A DNA stretch of 27,219 bases, from assembly GCA_023404715.1 (NCBI GenBank), contig JAEYAR010000124.1, positions 1-27,219 of the forward strand. The letters run 5' to 3'. Of the stretch, positions 22,454 to 27,219 are shown piece by piece (the first letter of the stretch is position 1; each line of letters begins with the position of its first letter). The notes beneath the pieces are model-generated. The model had not been told where the DNA came from. It saw only the letters and a list, made by a program, of their open reading frames with translations, and did not search any database. A program made the position numbers and the translations under genes. The stretch is from Bacillota bacterium (lineage in GTDB: Bacteria > Bacillota > Clostridia > Christensenellales > Aristaeellaceae).

Positions 22454-23908
22454 TCACAGATACAGAACAAACTTGTCTTGATGCTTCTTGAATACCGCGA
22501 TGCCCAGCAGTAGCACAATGGCCGACGGCACGATGCACCAGAGATAAGCCATGGGTTCCGGTGAGGCGCCGTCGATGATGCAGATTCGGGCAAATGTTAT
22601 GTATTGATACATGGGATTCATGTGGTAAAGCGTCAAAAACTGTGATGGTATGATGGTCTCCGGATAAAACAGCGGCGTCAGGTACATCCACATCATGCTG
22701 ATAACGCCCCATAGGAACTGCGTATCCTGAAAGAAGGTCATCAATGTGGAAAGCAGCAATACCATGCCGATGACGAAAGCGAGCAGGCACAGTATGTCGA
22801 ACACAAGCAGCAGAATCGCCGGTCGAATAGAAAGTCCGTTAAACAGCGTCATAAGGATCAGCGGGATCAGCGCAATCGCGAAATTCACCAGCGAGGAAAG
22901 CACCTTGGATACCGGAAAGATGTACTTGGGCATGTACACCTTCTTAATCAGCGATGCATTGCTCGTGATGGATGTCATGCCCATGGACACCGCCTCGCTG
23001 AAGAAGTTGAAAAATACAATGCCTGAAAGCAGGTACACCGGATAATATGGCACGTCGGAATTGAACAGATTCGAGAACACCAGATACTGCACGATCATCG
23101 TCAGCAGCGGATTGAGAAAGCTCCACGCCATGCCCAGCACAGACCGCTTGTATTTCGTCTTAAAATCGCGCAGGACGAGCTGCTTAATGAGGAAGTGATA
23201 GCGCACATACATCGCGCAGAGCATTGCCACGGCGCTGTTCTTCCCCTTTTTCATCCGGTGGTAGCCTATGACGGCGTACACTGCCGCCATGACGAACAGA
23301 CCGCCCACGATCAGCCAATAGGTTTTATAGAACTGCAAAATCTCGATACAGTTGAGCTTCACGCAGAGCTTGCCTGCGCCCGGTGTGCCGTTGAATACGA
23401 AAAGTTCTTCCTGCGGGATGCTCTGTGCTATATCAAACCGCCCGACATTGATCGTATCACCGAAATAAACGGCCAGCGAGCTATCCGGCGCGCATCCTTC
23501 CGCCCTGATAACCAGCGTCACCTGTTGACCGCGTATGCCGTCTACGGGTGTGTCGAGAGGAATCGTCGTATATTTGCCGTTCTTCAAGTCGGAAAACGCA
23601 GTCCACTTCTCCGTTACGGGTTGGCCGTCACGGTTAAACAACGTCATATGGAGTGCTCCCTGGCTCGCGTCTCCGTAGAACGTAGACATCAGACTGATAC
23701 CTTCCAGTCTATCTGTTGGTACCGTCATCTGCTGATGAAGCTCCATACCATCCGTCAGGCCGCTCACCACCGAGACCGGAGACAGCGCACCGCTACTCAC
23801 CGTGGTATAGTGAAACCGCTCACCCGCCAAGAAGTAAATCATGACCACCAGCATCCAATATACGACACCCAAGGAGATCAAAAATCGTTTTGCCCGTTTC
23901 AAGTCCAT
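22454..23908 (-). CDS. ABC-2 polysaccharide permease with N-terminal extracytoplasmic domain
   Basis: The 484-residue protein has two parts. Residues 235-484 are a Wzm/TagG-type ABC-2 permease (RDFKTKYKRSVLGMAWSFLNPLL, then about five or six further membrane spans). Residues 1-230 are extra: a membrane segment at 8-28, an extracytoplasmic strand-rich domain at about 29-195, and a second membrane segment at 197-216. Ordinary Wzm/TagG proteins are about 260 residues. The added domain may contact the emerging glycan or another surface factor. ATG at 23908 has a GAGGATG site. The ATPase gene follows at once. It exports the finished lipid-linked glycan, by family analogy. Confidence 0.9.
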   Translation of the reverse strand: MDLKRAKRFLISLGVVYWMLVVMIYFLAGERFHYTTVSSGALSPVSVVSGLTDGMELHQQMTVPTDRLEGISLMSTFYGDASQGALHMTLFNRDGQPVTEKWTAFSDLKNGKYTTIPLDTPVDGIRGQQVTLVIRAEGCAPDSSLAVYFGDTINVGRFDIAQSIPQEELFVFNGTPGAGKLCVKLNCIEILQFYKTYWLIVGGLFVMAAVYAVIGYHRMKKGKNSAVAMLCAMYVRYHFLIKQLVLRDFKTKYKRSVLGMAWSFLNPLLTMIVQYLVFSNLFNSDVPYYPVYLLSGIVFFNFFSEAVSMGMTSITSNASLIKKVYMPKYIFPVSKVLSSLVNFAIALIPLILMTLFNGLSIRPAILLLVFDILCLLAFVIGMVLLLSTLMTFFQDTQFLWGVISMMWMYLTPLFYPETIIPSQFLTLYHMNPMYQYITFARICIIDGASPEPMAYLWCIVPSAIVLLLGIAVFKKHQDKFVLYL

Positions 23909-23932
23909 TGTCGTTCATCCTCAAATCGTTAT

Positions 23933-24859
23933 TTATCCCAAGCACATTGCGCCGGCCAATCGCCAGAAGCCGTGAATCCATTGGCGATTTCTCCAGTAGA
24001 ATGCCGGCCCGCTACGTGCTTTCGCAAAGCCCTTCAGAAAGGCGGCTTCCCCTTGGGAGAGAGACGCTTCATAGGTATCAAGGAACACCTGCGCCTGCTG
24101 TTTCTTTTGCAGAATCGTCTCCCGCAACGTTTTTAGATGGCTCAGCTTTTCCATCACATGCCGTACGCTCCCCACATCCTTCGCCCCTACGCTGTTTTTA
24201 CCGTGCTGGCGATATGTACCCAGCGGCTCGTCGATGTAAATGATGTGTCCAAACCGCGCAGCGACTGCCGCAAGCCACCAGTCGTGCATGATCACGTCCA
24301 GCGGGCGAACGCACTGCCCGCCCAGCTCCGCCAGCGCACGGTTGATCATCATTGCGCCGCCGGTGACGACGTTCTGCATCAGGATGCTTCGGTAGTCGAA
24401 GCCCTCGATAGCCTGCTGTTGGTAACGCATCAATGACGGCGCCAGCGGATGAAGCGATGCGTCCGTCGGCGTCTGATCGGAAAAGACGAGCAATGGGGTA
24501 TTTGCATCGCCCTGTGCATCCTCTGCCGCTTCGAGCATCCGCTTGACCTTGTCGGGATACCATGTATCATCCTGATCGCTGAACATCATAAGCGGCGCAT
24601 TGACCTGCCGCATTAAATGGAAAAAGTGATCCCGTGCGCAGCCAAAGCGCTGGGGCGCTCGGTAACGGCTGATTTTCCCAGGATATCGCGCCGCGTATTC
24701 GTCGAGTATCTGCAGCGTTTGATCTGTCGAGCCATCGTCTGAAACGGTGAGGTGCCATCGTGAATCGCTCTGCTTGAGTATGGAATCCACCTGCTCACGG
24801 ATGAAATGCTCGCCCTGATATGCCGCTAGCACTATCTCAACCTGTATTTCCTCAGCCAT
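23933..24859 (-). CDS. GT2 family glycosyltransferase (rhamnosyltransferase-like)
   Basis: The 308-residue GT-A enzyme opens VEIVLAAYQGEHFIREQVDSI and has SDDGSTDQT (40-48) and SDQDD (94-98) for nucleotide-sugar and metal binding. MHDWWLAAVA is the late acceptor-side motif found in RfbF/RgpB-like GT2 enzymes. There are no membrane segments. ATG at 24859 lies 4 nt after the preceding glycosyltransferase stop. With dTDP-rhamnose genes in the same locus a rhamnosyl transfer is plausible but not proven. Confidence 0.9.
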   Translation of the reverse strand: MAEEIQVEIVLAAYQGEHFIREQVDSILKQSDSRWHLTVSDDGSTDQTLQILDEYAARYPGKISRYRAPQRFGCARDHFFHLMRQVNAPLMMFSDQDDTWYPDKVKRMLEAAEDAQGDANTPLLVFSDQTPTDASLHPLAPSLMRYQQQAIEGFDYRSILMQNVVTGGAMMINRALAELGGQCVRPLDVIMHDWWLAAVAARFGHIIYIDEPLGTYRQHGKNSVGAKDVGSVRHVMEKLSHLKTLRETILQKKQQAQVFLDTYEASLSQGEAAFLKGFAKARSGPAFYWRNRQWIHGFWRLAGAMCLG

Positions 24860-24863
24860 TTTC

Positions 24864-25736
24864 CTAGTCCTTCTCGCCCTTTTCTTCGCGCCAACGGCCG
24901 ATTCGGTTGCCCGCCAGTCTCATCGCGCAGTTCACGGCAAAGGCGATGCATTCCATTCCATGTCCTTCGCGCAGCAGCTCCACCGCTACGGCCTTGGCCA
25001 GCGCCGTGCCTGTCCCCATCTCCTGTACATGGCAAAAACGCTGCTCGTATCGCTTCATCGTCCGGCCAATCAGCTCATTGCGCCGGTACTCCTGACAAAG
25101 CGTCAGGCGATGGGAGTGGTAAACCACTGCCTCGCCGCTGTATGCTAGCCGGTAGCCCGCATCAAGCAGCTTCTGCGCCATCAGCATGTCCTCATTGGTC
25201 ATGATCGGGTGATCAAATCCACCCGTCTCCAAATAGGGCTTACGGCGATAGGCCGCAAGGACATCGGAAATCATGAATGCGCGCACGCCCAAACGCGGGA
25301 TATCCTCGCGCACCCAGACACGATTCTCGTCTGGGTAATTATGCGCGCGAATCAGCCGCTCATAGGGTCTGGCGTCCGGCCAAGCGACCTGTTTGCCCCC
25401 CACCGCCGCGACAAGTGCATCCGAAAAGGGCTGTAAAAGGCACTCTATACAGCGTTCGTCCACCGGCAGCGCATCCTGTGTCATAAACACCACGAATTCC
25501 CCGGTGCTTTCTCGAAAGGCCATATCGCGCGTGCCGCCATGGTCGAACGCCTTCCGCGGGATCGGCAGCACTCTCGCGCCATGCGCGCGAGCCAGCGCTA
25601 CCGTGCCATCCGTGGAACCTGAATCCACCACCAGCACCTCGTCAGGCGGTAGGATCTGCGCGCGTAGTCTGTCCAACAGCTCCCCAATCCGTTCCCCTGC
25701 ATTAAGCGTGGGCACGACGACCGAAACGTTCGTCAT
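24864..25736 (-). CDS. GT2 rhamnosyltransferase-like (WbbL type)
   Basis: The 290-residue protein has VSVVVPTLNAGERIGELLD, DSGSTDGT (38-45), and the HGGTR (66-70) and TQDA (86-89) motifs that mark WbbL/RfbN-type rhamnosyltransferases. DHPIMTNEDMLMAQKLLDAG is the acceptor-side ED motif. ATG at 25736 has GAGGAG upstream (about 25744-25749). It is the first intact gene after the scar region 25737-26101. It likely uses dTDP-L-rhamnose made by rfbABCD; the acceptor is unknown. Confidence 0.91.
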   Translation of the reverse strand: MTNVSVVVPTLNAGERIGELLDRLRAQILPPDEVLVVDSGSTDGTVALARAHGARVLPIPRKAFDHGGTRDMAFRESTGEFVVFMTQDALPVDERCIECLLQPFSDALVAAVGGKQVAWPDARPYERLIRAHNYPDENRVWVREDIPRLGVRAFMISDVLAAYRRKPYLETGGFDHPIMTNEDMLMAQKLLDAGYRLAYSGEAVVYHSHRLTLCQEYRRNELIGRTMKRYEQRFCHVQEMGTGTALAKAVAVELLREGHGMECIAFAVNCAMRLAGNRIGRWREEKGEKD

Positions 25737-25821
25737 ACGCCGTTCTCCTCGCGCTCCGGCACTAAGTCTAATCCCAAACGACCAATTTTTGATGTACTAT
25801 AAATCATGCTCCACCCGATCC

Positions 25822-25837
25822 GGGATACTTGTATCCC
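25822..25837. repeat. Short palindrome upstream of the rhamnosyltransferase gene
   Basis: GGGATAC TT GTATCCC is a perfect inverted repeat with a 2-nt centre, about 85 nt before the start codon at 25736. A second small hairpin (GTACCT/AGGTAC) lies at about 25881-25897. These could be operator sites or hairpins in a 5' leader. No regulator is encoded nearby. Confidence 0.35.
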
Positions 25838-25937
25838 TACACAATCCATGGATCTGCGCCAGCCGGTCATACCGAGACGTACCTTACCCAGGTACAAAGG
25901 CCCAAGTGATCGTGCCGCACATATGCTTGAAAATGTA

Positions 25938-26016
25938 ATACACCGTGGCCTCGCCTTTATCTCGTTGCACACCTTGCCGACATACTCGCCGATGATACCC
26001 AGACTCAGCAGCCGAA
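25938..26016 (-). pseudogene. C-terminal fragment of a second GtrB-like glycosyltransferase
   Basis: The minus strand encodes LLSLGIIGEYVGKVCNEIKA followed by RPR, nearly identical to the C-terminal end of the intact GT at 26102-27055 (LLSLGIIGEYVGKVYNETKA then RPR). Nucleotide similarity is high over about 70 bp and then stops abruptly at the A+T-rich palindromes on one side and in unrelated sequence on the other. It is a leftover of a duplicate or replaced gene, not a functional ORF. The rest of 25737-26101 has no gene. Confidence 0.75.
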
Positions 26017-26021
26017 AAATA

Positions 26022-26041
26022 ATGATTAATAAATTAATCAT
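26022..26041. repeat. Perfect A+T-rich palindrome
   Basis: A 20-bp palindrome (arms ATGATTAAT and ATTAATCAT, 2-nt centre) lies at the break of the GtrB fragment. On the minus strand it is followed by TATTTTT, so it could act as a weak terminator after the GtrB-like gene, or be a recombination or binding site. Confidence 0.45.
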
Positions 26042-26054
26042 AATAGGTTTAAAA

Positions 26055-26096
26055 TTTGCAAAAGCAGCTGATTCGACCAATAGCCACTTTTGCAAA
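26055..26096 (-). terminator. Inverted repeat after the GtrB-like gene, possible terminator
   Basis: TTTGCAAAAG (26055-26064) and CTTTTGCAAA (26087-26096) are perfect 10-bp arms around a 22-nt loop, starting 6 nt past the stop codon at 26102. On the minus strand the second arm runs into TTTTAAA. It may terminate or attenuate transcription between the GtrB-like gene and the rest of the locus. Low G+C in the stem makes this tentative. Confidence 0.4.
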
Positions 26097-26101
26097 ATGT
26101 T

Positions 26102-27055
26102 TTACTCGTTCAGCACCCGCTCGATGATAAACCGCGGCCGCGCCTTGGTCTCGTTGTACACCTTGCCGACGTACTCGCCGATGATGCCAAGGCTCAGCAG
26201 CTGAATGCCGCCGATCATCCAGATCGAGGCCATCAGCGACGTCCAGCCCGCCTGCGCGGAGCCCATCAGCTTGGAAACCAGCGCCCAAATGAGCGCGACG
26301 ATGCTCGCCACGAAGATCACGAACCCGACCGCCAGGATCAGGCGGATGGGCTTTACGCTGAAGGACGTGATGCCGTCGAACGCAAAGGAGAGCATCTTCT
26401 TGAGCGGGTACTTGCTCTCGCCCGCGAAGCGCTCCGCGCGCTCGTATTCCACCGTCGTCCACGGGTAGCCGATCTGCGGCACGATGCCGCGCAGGAACAG
26501 GTTAACCTCCTTGAACTGCGAAAGGCCCTCCACCGCGCGCCTGGACATCAGGCGGTAGTCCGCATGGTTGAACACGATGTCCACGCCCAAGGCCTGCATT
26601 ACCTTGTAAAAGCCCTCCGCCGTGAAGCGCTTGAAGAACGTGTCCGTCTTGCGCGCGCTGCGCACGCCGTAGACCACGTCGTAGCCGCTGTGATAGGCGT
26701 CCACCATGCCGTCCACCGCGTTCACGTCGTCCTGCAGGTCCGCGTCCATGGAGATGATCATGTCCGCGTAGTTCACCGCCGTCATCAGCCCCGCCAGCAG
26801 CGCGTTTTGATGGCCGCGGTTGCGCGAAAGGTTCACGCCGGAAAAGATCCTGTCCTCCCCGTGTAGCCTTTGAATGATCTCCCAGGTCTTGTCCTTGGAT
26901 CCGTCGTTCACGAACATGACACGGCTTTTGTCCGACACCTTGCCTGCGGCGGTGAGCGCCTTTAGCTTTTCGCGCAGGCGCTTGGCCGTCTCCGGCAGCA
27001 CCGCCTCTTCCTTATAGCAAGGGACGACGATGTAAAGCGTATTCTCTTCCTTCAT
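26102..27055 (-). CDS. GT2 glycosyltransferase, GtrB/DPM1-like, with C-terminal membrane segments
   Basis: The 317-residue protein has a GT-A domain: IVVPCYKEEAVLPET, FVNDGSKDKTWEII (49-62) and DADLQDD (104-110) with the DxD metal site. Two membrane spans follow at about 238-262 and 272-298, then a short cytoplasmic tail. This layout is that of GtrB and polyprenyl-phosphate hexose synthases, which load a sugar onto undecaprenyl phosphate. ATG at 27055 has AAAGGA upstream. A promoter lies at 27166-27194. Codon and base use are G+C-rich, like pepF and unlike the middle of the locus. A degraded copy of its C-terminal end lies just downstream. The lipid-linked product may feed glycan decoration. 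Confidence 0.93.
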   Translation of the reverse strand: MKEENTLYIVVPCYKEEAVLPETAKRLREKLKALTAAGKVSDKSRVMFVNDGSKDKTWEIIQRLHGEDRIFSGVNLSRNRGHQNALLAGLMTAVNYADMIISMDADLQDDVNAVDGMVDAYHSGYDVVYGVRSARKTDTFFKRFTAEGFYKVMQALGVDIVFNHADYRLMSRRAVEGLSQFKEVNLFLRGIVPQIGYPWTTVEYERAERFAGESKYPLKKMLSFAFDGITSFSVKPIRLILAVGFVIFVASIVALIWALVSKLMGSAQAGWTSLMASIWMIGGIQLLSLGIIGEYVGKVYNETKARPRFIIERVLNE

Positions 27056-27165
27056 CGCTTATATCCTTTCCGAATCGCCCTGCAAGCCCGCCCCAGGCGT
27101 GCCCACAGGTTCATACGTCCGTATATCGCGCAAGCGTGTGTACGCATAGATGCCGTATCTGGTTT

Positions 27166-27194
27166 ATTATAGCACATCCCCAGCGCGCCGTCAC
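27166..27194 (-). promoter_or_regulatory. Promoter at the head of the polysaccharide locus
   Basis: On the minus strand TATAAT (27166-27171) is preceded by TGC, giving an extended -10, and a GTGACG (27189-27194) lies 17 nt upstream as the -35. Transcription would start near 27159, leaving a leader of about 100 nt before the ATG at 27055. It is the best promoter candidate for the long minus-strand run of glycan genes. Confidence 0.6.
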
Positions 27195-27219
27195 GCCCAT
27201 TTTGCATTTTCTTCATCCG

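Noticed and set aside
25733..26095. 120-codon minus-strand frame as a gene
   Set aside because: Only the GtrB-tail part has homology; the rest is unrelated translation with no domain, and it overlaps the start of the rhamnosyltransferase gene.

Overview
The window looks like a chromosomal piece of a Gram-positive anaerobe, most likely Bacillota (Clostridia). This is an inference from strong AGGAGG-type ribosome binding sites, frequent GTG/TTG starts, the paired ACT (UPF0237) and PFL (UPF0210) genes, a PepF peptidase, and a Wzm/TagG-type polysaccharide exporter with no outer-membrane genes. No rRNA or tRNA is present, so the species cannot be named.

Left part (1-5944). A type I-C-like CRISPR array (7 identical 33-bp repeats, running off the left edge) is read on the minus strand, with its leader at about 470-590. 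No cas genes are in the window. A housekeeping minus-strand operon follows: unknown membrane protein, ACT protein, UPF0210 protein, oligoendopeptidase F, then a terminator. A divergent promoter region separates it from a small plus-strand GNAT acetyltransferase. That gene carries an in-frame 225-bp insert made of consecutive hairpins.

Centre and right (5937-27055). This is one long minus-strand cell-surface polysaccharide locus. In transcription order it has a GtrB/DPM1-like glycosyltransferase, a scar holding a fragment of a second copy of that gene, two GT2 glycosyltransferases (one rhamnosyltransferase-like), an ABC-2 exporter (permease with an unusual N-terminal ectodomain, plus ATPase), a divergent glycosyltransferase, then rfbF, rfbG, a Nudix protein and rfbH (CDP-3,6-dideoxyhexose branch). 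Next come a split transketolase, a DRE-TIM aldolase, a second divergent glycosyltransferase paralogous to the first, a second split transketolase with altered active-site residues, and an SDR. After a decayed 1-kb stretch the dTDP-rhamnose genes follow in the order rfbA, rfbC, rfbB, rfbD. Many genes from rfbF to the second transketolase overlap by 4 nt, so they are probably translationally coupled.

How it fits together: rfbABCD supplies dTDP-L-rhamnose. RfbF/G/H make a CDP-3,6-dideoxy-4-keto sugar. The two transketolase-like enzymes and the aldolase sit exactly where a C-C bond-forming step would extend or branch that sugar. The glycosyltransferases then assemble a glycan exported by the ABC transporter. 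The inferred branched-sugar pathway is the best candidate for an undescribed system here. The hairpin-rich in-frame insert and the paired A9-tract glycosyltransferases are the next most interesting items.
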